A stretch of DNA of 64,000 bases from Azorinus chamasolen (GCA_963576725.1 OY755239.1:58435453-58499452); one strand, 5' to 3'; counted from the stretch's first letter, positions 9,989 to 21,890 are shown. The notes: a model not told the origin generated them from the sequence alone. Numbers and translations are program-made.

Positions 9989-10207
9989 CTAATTCCCTCC
10001 TAGACTATTTTTAGAACCAATCTCTTTGATTGAATCTACCGAAAATGAGCATTAACTATAGAAACGGAGAATTTTGGAATTGTGTAGTTTGGAAACCATA
10101 GTGATAAATAGAGCATTTGCACATATGGAGCAAATGCTCTATTTATCACATTGGTTCCAAAATACGACTTTTACAGAGGCACCAAAATGCGTCACTAGGG
10201 GGTTGGG
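9989..10207. mobile_element. Family D MITE
   Basis: TTAA lies at 9985-9988. The arms are GTGATAAATAGAGCATTTGC and its complement around the apex GCACATATGGAGC. The right terminus is decayed to GGGTC. Confidence 0.83.
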
Positions 10208-10687
10208 GTCAACTATTTGAACAGAGAAATTCCTAGTAATAACCAACACACGTGTAGTACCTTGATAATGTTGAATTCAATGATTAAACATACTCGTAAT
10301 AAAATATATGTCCAGGACCGATTCTTCTTCTTTTGTTTGCAAACCGATTTGAAATAGCAGTTAGACCGTCATTGTCTTGAACCTGTCCTACGCTATTTTA
10401 CATGATACTTACACATAGTTAAAAACAAACATTTGCTGCATGTCTGGATAATTCATTTTGCAAATAAATGTATGTTCTTTACTTATAATCTTGTTTCGTT
10501 AACATGTATATTGGACGGAAGGCTTGTAGATAAAATAGTCACTTTACGCTCTATCCGAACAAATAACAGATAGCGGTGTGCAAACAGATGGCAGAGAACA
10601 GAGTGCAGGTTTATGGGAAACTAATAGAAAAAGGTCACTGTCACCTATTCAGTGTATGTTTGTTCGTAGTGGTTTGGTTTTAATTAA

Positions 10688-10935
10688 CCCTTTCAACGCT
10701 GAATGAACTGAGTGGCGTGGTGCATCACTGTTTAAAGGTAGGGTTCATTTAATGCAAAACAGTATGATTTCAGAGCTGATTTGGAATGGCAAAGAGCACA
10801 GAACCCAAGCAGAGGGCTCCTCTAGAAGTCTACACTGTTTGCAATTGACAACCGACTTGTTTCTCTCGCATTCAAAGCGATTCAGTTTTTTAGTTTTGTC
10901 TCTGCAAGAACTATTTGGCGGATGTGATAATTGGA
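10688..10935. repeat. Family F-like element, decayed
   Basis: It starts TTAACCCTTTCAACGCTGAA, the family F terminus. The centre GGGCTCCTCTAGAAGTC and TACACTGTTTGCAATTGAC are recognisable. The right end is uncertain. Confidence 0.45.
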
Positions 10936-10957
10936 ACATAATGTGTAAGGCAAAGTA

Positions 10958-11155
10958 CATACCCTGATAGCGACCACCTAAAAGAGGTATAATTCAGGAT
11001 GGTTAAGGCAGGTGGTAGCTTAATGTAGGACAAAAGTAATGCAGACAGCTCCTAGAGGAGCTTTCTGCATTATTTTTGTCCTGCATTAAGCAACCACCTG
11101 CTTATAACGACACCCATGTTTATTCATTTAGTGGTCCAATTAGAGGGGTTCTATT
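10958..11155. mobile_element. Family A MITE, GCGACCAC subtype
   Basis: The inner arms GCAGGTGGTAGCTTAATG and CATTAAGCAACCACCTGC pair, with apex ACAGCTCCTAGAGGAGCTTT. The right end is GGTTCTATTG-TA; the left end is diverged. Confidence 0.8.
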
Positions 11156-11565
11156 GTACATGTATCAACAAAAGGCAATGCGTTGTATATATGTTGCTAA
11201 TTTCTGGATGGTAGACTTGTAACAACGAATGCCACTAGATCAGGTATCATGATCACCATTTTCTCTTCGGACCCAAGGATATATGAAACATTAGTATATT
11301 TTGACGAGTATGTTGCCTTATGTTGCAATATGAGTGTAGCACATGTATGTTTCAAAATTGATGTCATGCGTGTTTGTTGTTTAAGTGCTATGACATAAAA
11401 CTATACTTTAGATCTGATGTCCGTTTTTCAAATCTTTATTATAACATTGTTTTAATATTACACAAACGTGTATTTCATATGTAACTACTATTCGAAACCT
11501 CACATTTAAAAATAACACATATTTACTGCGTTCGGTATAAACATTCACTTGAATTTCACGAACTA

Positions 11566-11769
11566 CAGTATAACCTCTCTTAACCGGCATTCTAGTAGAT
11601 AAGAATTTAGATACTTTTAGGCAGGTGGCTGCTTAATGCAGAGTGAAAGTCATGCAGAAAGCTCCTATAGGAGCTTTCTGCATGACTTTCACCCTGCATT
11701 AAGCTGCCACCTGTCTCCAAGACCGATATTCATACTAAATTTAACGGCCGGTTAAGAGAGGTTTTACTG
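11566..11769. mobile_element. Family A MITE, CCGG subtype, nearly intact
   Basis: The ends are TA-CAGTATAACCTCTCTTAAC and GAGAGGTTTTACTG-TA. The two arms form an almost perfect hairpin with apex AAAGCTCCTATAGGAGCTTT. At 204 bp this is the usual size and one of the best copies. Confidence 0.9.
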
Positions 11770-12019
11770 TACAAACAAACACGGCGTACACGTTCCGTTA
11801 GACATTACTTTTTAAGGTTATTAGTTCAATTTTTAAGGCGCATTTGTTGCATAGATTGATCAATAGCGGATTTGTATATTATTTAATGACATTAAGGAGT
11901 GTTTCCGATTCCATCAAACCATGTTGGTGTACCAGTGCATAATTTTAATCTGAAGGCGGACATGCAAAGTGCACAAATATGAAATTTGACAATCATTTCT
12001 TGTGGATCTAATACATGGG

Positions 12020-12153
12020 TTCATGCTTATAAAGCTTTTTACTTGAGTCTGAGTTCGTTCTCAAGCTTTTGATTGGTCGGATTTGAGCCAAAGTGACGAA
12101 TCAAAACCTTGAGAACGAACTCAGACTCAACTAAAACGTTTGATAAGCATGGA
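12020..12153. mobile_element. Family E palindrome
   Basis: TTCATGCTTATAAAGCTTTT pairs with AAAACGTTTGATAAGCATGG. It is the shortest family E copy, with the central GCCTTTGGCT block reduced to GCCAAAG. Confidence 0.82.
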
Positions 12154-12747
12154 TACAGATCTACTCGGAACAATGACTTTGTCTGCTACCCCTTATCTTA
12201 ACACACCCACCACAAGCAGCGTCTCATTCCCACTTTTCAAACAATTTCGAAACCAGAATACATCTATCAAACGAATCTTTCAAATATGGTTTACACTTAC
12301 CAGTGATACACTAGAAAATCATTACGTTTTGATAAATACTGTACGAATCTAAGAATAAGATAATTCTTATGAAACACCATTGGTTTCAATTTTGAATTTG
12401 TGCCGGCAGGTATTCAAGTCGATACGCTATCGGCGCATGGAAAAATGGAAACACCGATTTGCGGAAGTAGATAGACATTTGAATTAGAAAGTGTACACAT
12501 TGTATACTGTTTTGACTTATTATTAGACAGTTTAGTTTATTCAAATGTGTATTCTTAAAACAATCGTACAATGGTATGCGATATGTCTGATATTAGCCTC
12601 GTTGGTTGCGTAGTGACATCGTACAAAGGAGGCTCCGTCTCTCATGCAATATATCACTAGTCAACCATCTCGGCTGTTGCGATCAGGCATATTCTACATT
12701 GTTGTGGTATTCCATTTTATCCCTGTTAAGACTGAATAATAAATGTC

Positions 12748-12949
12748 CAGACAAACCCTTCTAAGCCGTTAATGTTTAGTATAAATATCGGTCTTGGAGA
12801 CAGGTGACAACTTAATGCAAGATGAAAGTCGTGCAGAAAGCTCCTCTAGGAGCTTTCTGTATGGCTTTCATCCTATATTAAGCAGTCACCTGCTCTAAAA
12901 GTATCTAAATTATTCCTTACTAGAATTCCGGTTAAGAGGGGTTTTGCTG
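12748..12949. mobile_element. Family A MITE, CCGG subtype
   Basis: The right end GGGGTTTTGCTG-TA is clear; the left end is CAGACAAACCC. The apex is AAAGCTCCTCTAGGAGCTTT. Confidence 0.82.
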
Positions 12950-13300
12950 TATATTGAACTATTATTGATCATCTTCGTGGTCATGTATATAACATCGTTA
13001 TTCATTATTTAAAAGTGTACATGTATTGTTTCCTCTTTCTTGCATAGTACCATGGCGCTTCGGTTTTTACATAATATATAAGAATCAACCATCAATGAAT
13101 ATTTTTATAGTGGTTGCAAGTAAAACACGTGCCAAATTCAGCTTTTAGAAAACATGTGTTCCCATTTTAACATTTAATTTGCAAATAGCTGTCATTCGTC
13201 TTTGGTGACATGTAATATGCCTTTCTAGCTTGACAATCATATTCTAGAAGCTATTGTAATTTACTTTATGGTGATGGTATCACTATTTGGGTACCAATCC

Positions 13301-13427
13301 GAGCTACAGACAAAGGTGCGTAAACGCATACTAAATTTCGAGACGATTCTAAAGAATTGTAGGGTTTGGTGGATAAATAAAGGAGTTATTCTTGAACTTT
13401 AAATTTACGTATCTTATCTGGACCTCT
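13301..13427. mobile_element. Family H element, shortened
   Basis: The ends are GAGCTACAGACAAAGG and CTTATCTGGACCTCT. The centre keeps GAGACGATTCTAAAG and AGGGTTTGGTGGA. It is in inverse orientation to the other two copies, at 15259 and 29253. Confidence 0.6.
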
Positions 13428-14325
13428 GTACCTTTAAACCATGGAGCATTGGGGTTTAAGATATATATAAAATGAATTTATATTGGTAAAGCGCAGATAG
13501 TTTACATGTTCGGGTATTTAGCTTAGATCAGGCTAACTAATGCTAGGATGTGTCGCGAGAGAAACTGATCTCAGGCAAGTATCAGTAGTGTTTATCCAGA
13601 ATATACGCTGCTATGGAACTCCAAGTCTGACAATGTTTGTATTATATAAACTATCAGAAACATTTTCCCAAACATTATCATGTATAATGTTTCTATATGG
13701 AGGCTAGTCTGACTCTGCACTTTCTACCAGCTTCATTATAATTGCCAGTTCTGTTTCGAGTTTTCATTGACAAAAGACAACGTCAGTTTTTACAGATGAC
13801 CAGCAACTTTTATGTTTTAACCTACGCCGGATGCGGAGGAATATAGTTTTTCGCGTTGTCCGTCCGTGTGTCCGTTTGCCCCTACGCCCGTCCGTCGTGC
13901 GTTCGAGCGCCATGGTGTCTATATCAGAAATAATTTGTAGTTTTTTTCTATTAAACCTTGTGTAACTGTTTAACTCCATTAAGACAAGCGGCCCTGCATG
14001 TATCACTCACAATGACATTGTAACACTAGAGTTATGGTGGCCCTTTGTGTTCCAAATACTAAACCATTTTGTCCGTCTGGTCAATACATACGGAGGCCAG
14101 AAGGTGTTTGACGGGGGTATTAATTCAGCGAATTTGCTTTTTAATCTGGATTTCAACTGCTAAATAAACGGAAATAAACTGAATACGGGTTATATTAGTA
14201 TTGCATTAACGGAATAAGTTGAATAAATGCTATATTTCAAGTAGTATGTAAATATTATATCATGTGTGTTAGAGTATACGATCTTTCTACGGCGATCAAT
14301 TAAAGTATAAATCCATGTGTGTTAA
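13428..14325. other. No gene seen
   Basis: The only recognisable block is a CCGTCCGTGTGTCCGTTTG run at about 13860-13905, related to the CCGTC repeat. An 80-codon open frame across it on the minus strand is an artefact of that repeat. Confidence 0.5.
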
Positions 14326-14593
14326 ACCTTTCAACGCCGAATAAACCAATCAGTGATTAGCTCATTCAGTATAAAGTCATTCAGTCATAACTCTTACAAT
14401 GCTGACTTTTCAAATGGACTTTTCCAAAATTCAAACAGGTCCAGTTTATTGAATATTTGGGACTTTTTCTGAAGAAAAGTATAATATGACAAACAGTGCA
14501 TACCCTGGTGAGAGGGCTCTTCTAGGTGCCCTCTCATATGGGTCCACACTGTTTGCAAATGCCATTAGTGACTCGTGTCACACACAGTAAGGG
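14326..14593. mobile_element. Family F TTAA-flanked MITE
   Basis: TTAA lies at 14322-14325 and 14594-14597. The termini are ACCTTTCAACGCCG and CAGTAAGGG. The centre is ACAAACAGTGCATACCC ... GAGGGCTCTTCTAGGTGCCC ... CACACTGTTTGC. Confidence 0.8.
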
Positions 14594-14624
14594 TTAAATG
14601 TGTCAGTGGATTCTGCATGATAAA

Positions 14625-14702
14625 CGGTACATACCCTGATCAAATGGCTCCCCCAGGAACCCTGCAATCTGGGTCTGCATTGGTTGCAATTGACAGTATA
14701 CA
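14625..14702. repeat. Family F core hairpin, decayed
   Basis: CGGTACATACCCTGATCAAA, the apex GGCTCCCCCAGGAACC and GGGTCTGCATTGGTTGCAAT follow directly after the intact family F copy. Confidence 0.42.
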
Positions 14703-14730
14703 TGTACTCGTTTCTCGCATTCAAAGGATT

Positions 14731-14830
14731 GACAGTTGATGGCTGCTTAATGCATGTCGCAGTTTATTCAGACAGCTGCAGAACTTTCGTCTTGTATTAA
14801 CTGAGTGGCCATTGCAGAGAGGGTTTACTG
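14731..14830. mobile_element. Family A MITE, truncated
   Basis: GATGGCTGCTTAATGCATG is the left inner arm. The right end is GAGAGGGTTTACTG-TA. Only about half of the normal length remains. Confidence 0.55.
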
Positions 14831-15258
14831 TAAGAAATGTGATAGGAAACTCTTACAAATAATACATTTTAAATCATAGCATTTAATTAGAAGATTTGAT
14901 CTGCCACATCAATTGTTAAAACGCAGTAGCAGGGCACAGGGTTTTATTTATCGATGAATAAGGTACACTTTCGGGAATAAGCAGATAAAGATGAACTTAC
15001 ATTTAACATGAGTAAATGATTGTTAACATATATGTATTTCATTTTTTATTCTTGAGCCAAAACATTAATATATCTTAAATTTAAACCGATTACAAAATGC
15101 TTTCTTTAGTGAACTGATTGCTATATTTTATCAGAAGTCATATAATATGACACATAACATTATTTCCATGTAAACTTTCTAATTGTTCAACCGAGCAAAA
15201 GATGTCTCTAATGGGTATTCACCAGCATGGTTTTGGTGGAAAAATGAAAGTACTTTTC

Positions 15259-15420
15259 AGAGGTCCAGATAAGATGCGCGTAAATTAAAACATTTTCAAG
15301 AATGATTTATCTATTTCTCCGCCAAACCTATGCTGTGACCACTCTTTAGAATCGTCCATAGGGTTTGGTGGAGAAAAGAAGATTTTTAGAATTTGAGTAA
15401 GCACAACTATCTGTAGCTCT
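15259..15420. mobile_element. Family H element
   Basis: The ends AGAGGTCCAGATAAGAT and TATCTGTAGCTCT are imperfect inverted repeats. The interior contains CTCCGCCAAACCTATG and GACCACTCTTTAGAATCGTC, later mirrored as ATAGGGTTTGGTGGAG. It abuts a family E copy. Confidence 0.65.
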
Positions 15421-15421
15421 G

Positions 15422-15599
15422 GGTCCATGCTTATAAAGCTTTTAGTTGAGTCTGAGTTTCGTTCTCAAGCTTTTGATTGGTCAGATTTGAGTTCGCAAGC
15501 TTTTGATTGGTTAGATTTGAGCCTTTGGCTCAAATCTGACCAATCAAAAGCTTGAGAACAAAACTCAGACTCAACTAAAAGCTTTATAAGCATGGACCC
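15422..15599. mobile_element. Family E palindrome
   Basis: GGTCCATGCTTATAAAGC and GCTTTATAAGCATGGACC are perfect inverted ends. One arm unit (TTGATTGGTCAGATTTGAG) occurs twice on the left side, the mirror image of the duplication in the 6212 copy. Confidence 0.87.
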
Positions 15600-16761
15600 A
15601 GGTTTTGTTTCTCATAATTCAGTTTACTCATCTTGTTTGGAGTCTTGATATAACTAATATAGCACCCCTTTCCATACAGAGGCGAACATCATCGTTCAAA
15701 GCATATAGCGGGTAATACTTTCAGTTACATTCATTTGTTCGTTGTTGTTTTTGTTACGATTTTCTTTAAACAATTATATCAGTTACAGTGTATATGTATA
15801 TGTGAAATTTAAATGGCACTATGATTAATGTTAGGTATCATTTTGTATATATTTTGAGCAATAAATTATTGATAATGGATACAGTATGTATTATTTATCG
15901 ATACCAGCCGAGCAAATCAAATATTATGCATAAAATTATGTTATTTGTGGTCGAATACATCTGTGCATATCAGGTTCTGCCGAGAAAACACTGTAATGCA
16001 CATGCATTCATAAATATAAAAGAGGTGGTTGGAAAGACATGTAACTACGTATGTAGCTTGCTTTCCACGTACCGTTTGCATTTCAAAGGTTACATGAACT
16101 GATATATTATAGCGACACTTATTATCATTCCCCTACATTGACTGCAGTGATAAACAGGACACATATTGCTGTATTACTAAAATCAAATGTTTTCTCTTTT
16201 GTTGAAACAAGGGTTTACATAACTAGCTAAGCTATGATTTAACCATTATCCGGCTATTGTTTACTTGTCCCGTGTTCGCAATCAACTTGTAACAAGATGG
16301 GACCCCGTGTGACCCAAGGATCCAAGCTCATGGGCTCATTAACCAATCACATTTGCACCGGATCCAAACTTTGGCAAGATTTATTTGTTCGCAGTGGGAT
16401 ATAAATACACAAGGCCTGGGAACCACAAATGGTGCATGACTTTGAGCTGCCGTGTTTGTAGTGTGAACCCTTAGCGACGCTGTCATAGCTAACACATTTG
16501 CCTCCTTGGTTTGTAGGATTCCACCACTGATAAATATAGTACCCCTCGATAGTGGCATTGATGTAGTGTTGGTGACATTATTTATGTCATTCTTTTCAGC
16601 TTTGTAAGCTATTTCCGCAGCAAATATGTCACAACTATTAAACATACATATATCTAAATATGTGCTACTTTCAATTCACTCCTTATTTTCCGTTGTTTAA
16701 AAAGCTGGCATATCCTTCCACCAGATACACCTCACGTCTGGTCGGTCTTGTCGGGATCAGA
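15600..16761. other. No gene seen
   Basis: AT-rich. Open frames of 93 codons (+, 15821) and 105 codons (-, 16328-16645) show no recognisable domain and no splice context that I could support. Confidence 0.45.
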
Positions 16762-16821
16762 TCGAGGGCTTGGTGCAAAACTCTTGAAGGAGTTAGAATA
16801 GTTTTGCACCAAACCCTCGAG
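16762..16821. repeat. Isolated hairpin
   Basis: GAGGGCTTGGTGCAAAACT pairs with AGTTTTGCACCAAACCCTC across an 18-base loop. It does not match families A-H. Confidence 0.6.
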
Positions 16822-17657
16822 ATGAAGATGAGAGTTTGTACGCATCATCAGCAATGCCTTGTCAATACATTCAGTGAAACGTACATGTTCAAACGACGTT
16901 TGAATTCAAGCTGTTTATCTAGACCTGAAGCTAAACTATTTTATTGGTCGATTTCTGTTATTTATGTCGCACCTCTAATATATGAATAATCATCTCCACT
17001 TCAGCAAGCAATAGTGTCAAATATGATTTACAATGCATCTACCTAAGTCAATAAACACGTCTAAATTGTATGAACGTATTACATTTACACATTAAGTGAC
17101 AAAACCTTTCACATAACAAACCACGCAGTGGTTTTATGGCACTTTGAAAGTTATATTGAAATCAAACAAAGCGTTCAAGTGTCTATCTATCTGTAAAGTT
17201 ATTTGCATCGTGGGAATGGGTATCTTCTGCTTACATGATGATACACGCTGTTAAGGTATGAACACTTTTTGATTGAATTTATGATAACTGTGAATTGAAA
17301 TACGATATTAATTGTTTGCGACACTTTCGCAAAAGATAGGTGCAGAAACGTTTAGATTATGTTTTATGCCTGAGTTTTGTATGGAATAAAACTTTAGCAG
17401 GTGTTACCAAAGGGAATACTTAATCAAGAATACACAGTATGGAAAAAACAGCTATTGCATCAATACTAGGTAGAAATAGTTGAGGCGTTCTTTCAGACTT
17501 GAAACATTTCATCACACAACTTACTACGACATGGATATATCGTTCCGGATACGGCGATCTTAGGAACAATCATATGACTGACATTATCGTAGCTGTAAGG
17601 TACATTACAATTTCCATCGAGTGCCGTATTGTAGGATGTACATGTATGATGACGTTG

Positions 17658-17817
17658 ATCCCTTGCCCTCATTTAAACGTGTTTTCACGCATTGCAAACA
17701 GAGTAGACCCATATCAGACGGCTCCTAGAGGAGCCGTCTGATCAGGTTCTGCTCTGTTTGCTAATATAATTGGATAGATATATTTCTTTGCTTTCTAAAA
17801 TGTCTACAATACCTTTT
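17658..17817. mobile_element. Family B MITE, truncated
   Basis: CCCTTGCCCTCATTTAAACG begins the element. A perfect hairpin follows with apex ACGGCTCCTAGAGGAGCCGT. The distal end stops after AAAATGTCTACAAT, before the terminal inverted repeat. Confidence 0.78.
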
Positions 17818-18487
17818 AGTAATAAAGGCTAATGGGGGTAGGTATGAGGTTTGCCTATCGACATAACATGGTATGTGAACAGGAATAACCGAGATAACAA
17901 GCATGCAAGTAACTCAGCACAGCTTTCCTATCCCAATCAAATAACCCTTTGAATGCGGGAAAACAAATACACATGCAGACGTAGACCAGTGAAACTCTGT
18001 ACTTTTTGGTCATTCATAAATCTCTTTCGAATTCAGGCCTCGTACATCAAATAACCTCTACTATTAAGCACTGATGGAGCATTCCGAATTGTTAAATCGG
18101 CATTCAAAGGGTTAAAACTGACCCTGCTGAATTGATATTGTAATACAAAAGTATTGATACTTCCGATCGGCCCACATAGTGTTATAGACTTATACGAATA
18201 TATCCATGAAACAACTAAACCATACACTATACATGTCAATTAATCAAATATAGAATAATCATGATTTAGACGCATAATAGTAACAGGTTTGCTACCTGAC
18301 CTTTTTAGTGTCGCAGTGCCCTAAGTGATGTTGGTGGGAACAGGCAAAGCTCAGTGTATGAAGCTCGTGTGAGAGTGCGCATTTTATTTGTGCTTCTGGT
18401 TTAGCTGGGCACTGCTGTGTGTCATTTTCAAATTTCCTGCCTGACTTCTATTCGTATTTTAAAAATTCAGGTAAACAGACCAAACTG

Positions 18488-19162
18488 CAATACAAACACT
18501 CTTAAACAACATCTTGTTCCTTAATACAATATGACAGTAAATGCAAAAAGCTCGCATGAGAGTTTTATGATTGTATTACTTTCGTCCTCACTAATGCGAT
18601 CACTTGCTCTAAATATACCAATAATTAGTCATTAAAGGGGAAGTCCATACATTCGATGCATTTCAAACAAATGCCTAAAATATACAAAATTCATATGTTT
18701 ATATGCTGAAAGGTAGGTAGTGTATCGCAAGAAAACCTATTCAATAAACGTTGAAAATGACAAAACATCCATGTGTTTGATATCGGAAATCCCGATTCTA
18801 TTCGCCGATGTTTCAGTTTTATTCGGGGTGGGTTTTAGTTTCGTATCTGTTCGCGCTATTCTCGTCTCTCCGACCACTTCCGAGAAAAGCTGGTACGTAA
18901 CCAATAGAGGGACCGGGTGATGCAAAAACCAGGACAGTTTGAACGGTAAAGGCCGATAATATTTTGTTGTAGAACAAACATTATAAGTATTGGTGAAATC
19001 GGGGTTTTTATATCACAGTGTCATTTTTCGATATAAGTTCAAATTGACAATCTACATAATAATGACTGAGCATAACAAATACCAAGTTTTATGATATTAT
19101 TGAATATATGCGCTCACTGTACGGACTTTGTCTTTAAATGGTCGCTTTAGAGAGGTTTACTG
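18488..19162. mobile_element. Family A MITE split by a TTAA element
   Basis: The left part 18488-18635 carries AATGCAAAAAGCTCGCATGA and GCGATCACTTGC. The right part 19138-19162 reads ATGGTCGCTTTAGAGAGG and ends TTTACTG-TA. Joined across the inserted element they give a normal, decayed family A copy. Confidence 0.62.
18636..19133. mobile_element. 498-bp TTAA element with AAGTCC ends, nested
   Basis: TTAA lies at 18632-18635 and 19134-19137. The ends AGGGGAAGTCCATAC and GTACGGACTTTGTCT are imperfect inverted repeats. The interior differs from families B-G and has no convincing ORF; the 66-codon frame at 18720 is unrecognised. TTAA targeting suggests a piggyBac-type non-autonomous element. Confidence 0.7.
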
Positions 19163-19382
19163 TAACGTATCCAAAATGCGCCCACTGAAGTATTTTTTAT
19201 ATAATTTATATAACTAAAGGCTTTAAGAATTGCATTCGCACATATGTGCAGTACTGAATGCATGGCTATTGTGTTCGTATTTTATTAAACATCATGTAGA
19301 TGCTTTTTAATAGTATTATGTAACTGTGTTTCATTCTGAGATATTTCGAATTCTGTATGAGTATTATTCAGCTTGCGATAAC

Positions 19383-19583
19383 CCTTATCATTCTAAGCAC
19401 GACCTGACTTGTATTTACAAACAGTTTCGATCCAGATGAGACGCCGATTAAATCGGCCTCTCATATGGATCCAAACTGTTTGACACTCGGCCAACAGTTT
19501 TTGAAATGCTTGTACAAATCAGAAGTAAGAGAAAAATGCAAGAGCTCAGAACGATTGCAGACTTTTTTCCGGCACGATTAGGG
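19383..19583. mobile_element. Family G TTAA-type MITE
   Basis: It starts ACCCTTATCATTC after ATA and ends GATTAGGG before TTAA (19584-19587). The centre is GATCCAGATGAGACGCCG, then CGGCCTCTCATATGGATCC. It is followed after 11 bp by a family B copy. Confidence 0.75.
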
Positions 19584-19597
19584 TTAAAATGTCTTAG

Positions 19598-19839
19598 CCC
19601 TTTGCTTCATATAAACGCGTTTTTACGCATTTGCAAACAGAGTAGACTCAGGCAAGACGCCTCCTAAAGTAGCCGTCTGATCAGGGTCTGCTCTGTTTGC
19701 CAATTGAAATTGATAGATTTGTTTCTTTACTTTCTAAAATGGTTACAATGTTCCACCGTTCATATTTCATTATAACTATTTTATCCATTAATTTTCATTT
19801 GGTATTGCAATTTCAAATACAAATCGAACAATGAAAGGG
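19598..19839. mobile_element. Family B MITE (inverse orientation)
   Basis: The left flank is TTAG and the right flank TTAA at 19840. The centre is TTGCAAACAGAGTAGACTC ... GGGTCTGCTCTGTTTGCC. The apex has decayed to GCCTCCTAAAGTAGCCG. Confidence 0.83.
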
Positions 19840-20364
19840 TTAAGTAATATAAAGGATTAGGCAATACCGGTGTGCGTAATATGATGGACATTTGAACACA
19901 ACTTTGACGAGAAGCCGGGTAATCTGCCGTTGTATTTTTCAAAAGCTTGTTCGAATGTATATAGTCAAATCTGCACCAGATCCAAAGTAGATATAATATT
20001 TTCACAGCAAGGTAAACGTTAATCCAGTATTCATATTGGGGTGAATGTATGTTTGTGTGTTATCGATGTATCGCCCCATCATCATCGTACCATTGACAAG
20101 ATTCCAGTCAAATGGAGACGGCGTCTACTTGCATAGACTATGCAGACATAGGACTCCGTACAGTGTGATATCACATACTACCATACCACGTCACATTATC
20201 ATGACATCGGAATGGCCAGTATGGGCACTTTTCTCATGTGATAAGCCTTAAACAGGGGGTCATTAGTACTATTTTCACAGTATCTGGCATGACCTTGCCA
20301 GTGTCGGAACCAGCGACTCGCTTCTCATCTCCGGATACGAAAGCTCTTACGACTTTAAACCCCA

Positions 20365-20650
20365 GTGGTGTTTTTGCTACTGACCGTGCCAAGGCGGTAC
20401 TCTCTTTGTCACCCTTCCTTTTTTGTTTGCCTTGCATCTTTGTGCTTGTGATTTTGTTCATGTGTGGAGTGTTTGTCTCTGGTTCTTGTGTGTCTGTTGG
20501 TGTTTTCTGTGTTCATCTCGTGTGTGTGTGTGTGTGTGTGTGTGCGTTTGGGTGTGTGGTTGTGTGTGTATGTGTGTTATGCTGTCTATCGGTGTTTTGG
20601 TGGTGGTTGCGACTTGTATGTGGCTTTGCCTGCTTGACTTTACTACTTTT
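20365..20650 (+). repeat. Retroelement 3' region repeat (family R), plus strand
   Basis: CTGACCGTGCCAAGGCGGTA followed by a T-rich tail matches the copies at 23190, 25130, 25950 (minus) and 53190 (plus). The hydrophobic open frame across it reflects T-richness. Confidence 0.55.
20519..20544. repeat. (TG)n microsatellite
   Basis: About 13 TG dinucleotides, followed by imperfect GTGTGTG runs to about 20575. Confidence 0.9.
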
Positions 20651-20722
20651 CCATTAGCCAACCTGATCGTATTATATATTAATAATTATAGCAAACGCTA
20701 TATACACGTGGCTTATGAATGA

Positions 20723-21235
20723 AGTGGTTTTAGATGATCAATGAAATGGTTTCTGTCTGAGTACATTACTGAATATGTACTACGGGCAAATATTTATGTA
20801 TGTTGTCATTAGGGCAAACAAACAGTTAAGAGCAAGGCTCAGTCTCGTCGAATGCTTATTAATGTGTGTTTATTCAATAGCCAGTCGCTGCAACCGATCA
20901 TTACTTTTAGGCAATACTTCTGTCAGACACTAGCCTTTACTAAATCAACTTGTTTACATAAATGTATGAATCTGGCGGATATCGTTGCCAATTAACAAAT
21001 ATGCAAACACGAAAAACGTCTGGTAAATAGCTTGAGACAGCTTAATAAATTGAACTTTGGTGAACGCCTCTTGAACTCCGTATCTCTGGACTAATGTCAG
21101 CGCATTAAAACACGTGTCTGTTAGAATGGATAAAACAATGCCGTCTGAAGCATATAGTCTATTTTCTTTAAAAACAATAGGGCATACTATTTTGACAAAC
21201 TCGTGGAGACACCTTCCATGGAGACGCCTTTTGAC
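20723..21235. other. No feature seen
   Basis: AT-rich sequence without a repeat family or exon that I could support. Confidence 0.4.
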
Positions 21236-21402
21236 GAATTTACACTAGAGTAGATCCAGGTCAGGGTCAGTTCTGTTTTCGTATGGGATTATAAAGATCG
21301 GCTTCAGCAGTTTCTGCCATGGCATTCATATACGATTGTAAAACTCAACTAAAAGATATTCATAATGTCATCATGTCTTATATGAATGTCATCAGATAAA
21401 GT
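21236..21402. mobile_element. Family B MITE, decayed (inverse)
   Basis: TTCAGCAGTTTCTGCCATGG, ATTCATAATGTCATCATGTC and TTAA at 21403 identify the distal half of family B. The hairpin half is eroded (TAGAGTAGATCCAGGTCAGG). Confidence 0.6.
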
Positions 21403-21824
21403 GTTAAACCGAAACATAGGGCATTTAGTTGACTGAACAACCAATCGAACCATGCCTTTATAGTCATATTGTCTTGCTGGTTATTTCTGTTTTCTTATAA
21501 CATGTAGAGTTTATCATTTTATTGTCATTTGAATAGTATTCTCTTCGAATCCTCAACTATGCAAGACATTTATAAAGGGTAAATTTCGATAATAAAAACA
21601 AATAATTGCAACTTATACAGTATAATATTATTGTTTTTAAGTTTCCTTGCAAATAGTATGAGTCTATATAAATGTAATTAATAATGAGTAAATGGGCCAG
21701 GATGTACGGCACTATGGAAAGGAATCGGTATCATGGCATCGGCGACCAGGCATGTTCAGAGTGGATTTGCCAATCAGTGAATTTATCTCAAAAGTCCACT
21801 CAGTATGAACGGTGATGGTTTTCA

Positions 21825-21890
21825 ATGACACACAGTGCTGACCCTGACATTGAACCTGGGTCTACATTGTTTACAAATACCAGTGGAAGC
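21825..21890. repeat. Family F-like core, decayed
   Basis: CACACAGTGCTGACCCTGAC pairs with GGGTCTACATTGTTTACA; the apex is missing. Confidence 0.4.

Noticed and set aside
13840..13910. CCGTC-rich segment as a regulatory CpG island
   Set aside because: The same motif occurs at 2300, 8980 and 54485 in a repeat context, so it is a repeat signature rather than a promoter.
16328..16645. 105-codon minus-strand open frame
   Set aside because: No recognisable motif, signal peptide or splice context. It could be an unrecognised transposon remnant, but that cannot be supported.
20238..20722. Long hydrophobic open frames (139 and 99 codons) on the plus strand
   Set aside because: They are translations of a T/G-rich family R tail and a (TG)n run; low-complexity Val/Cys/Phe repeats without any domain.
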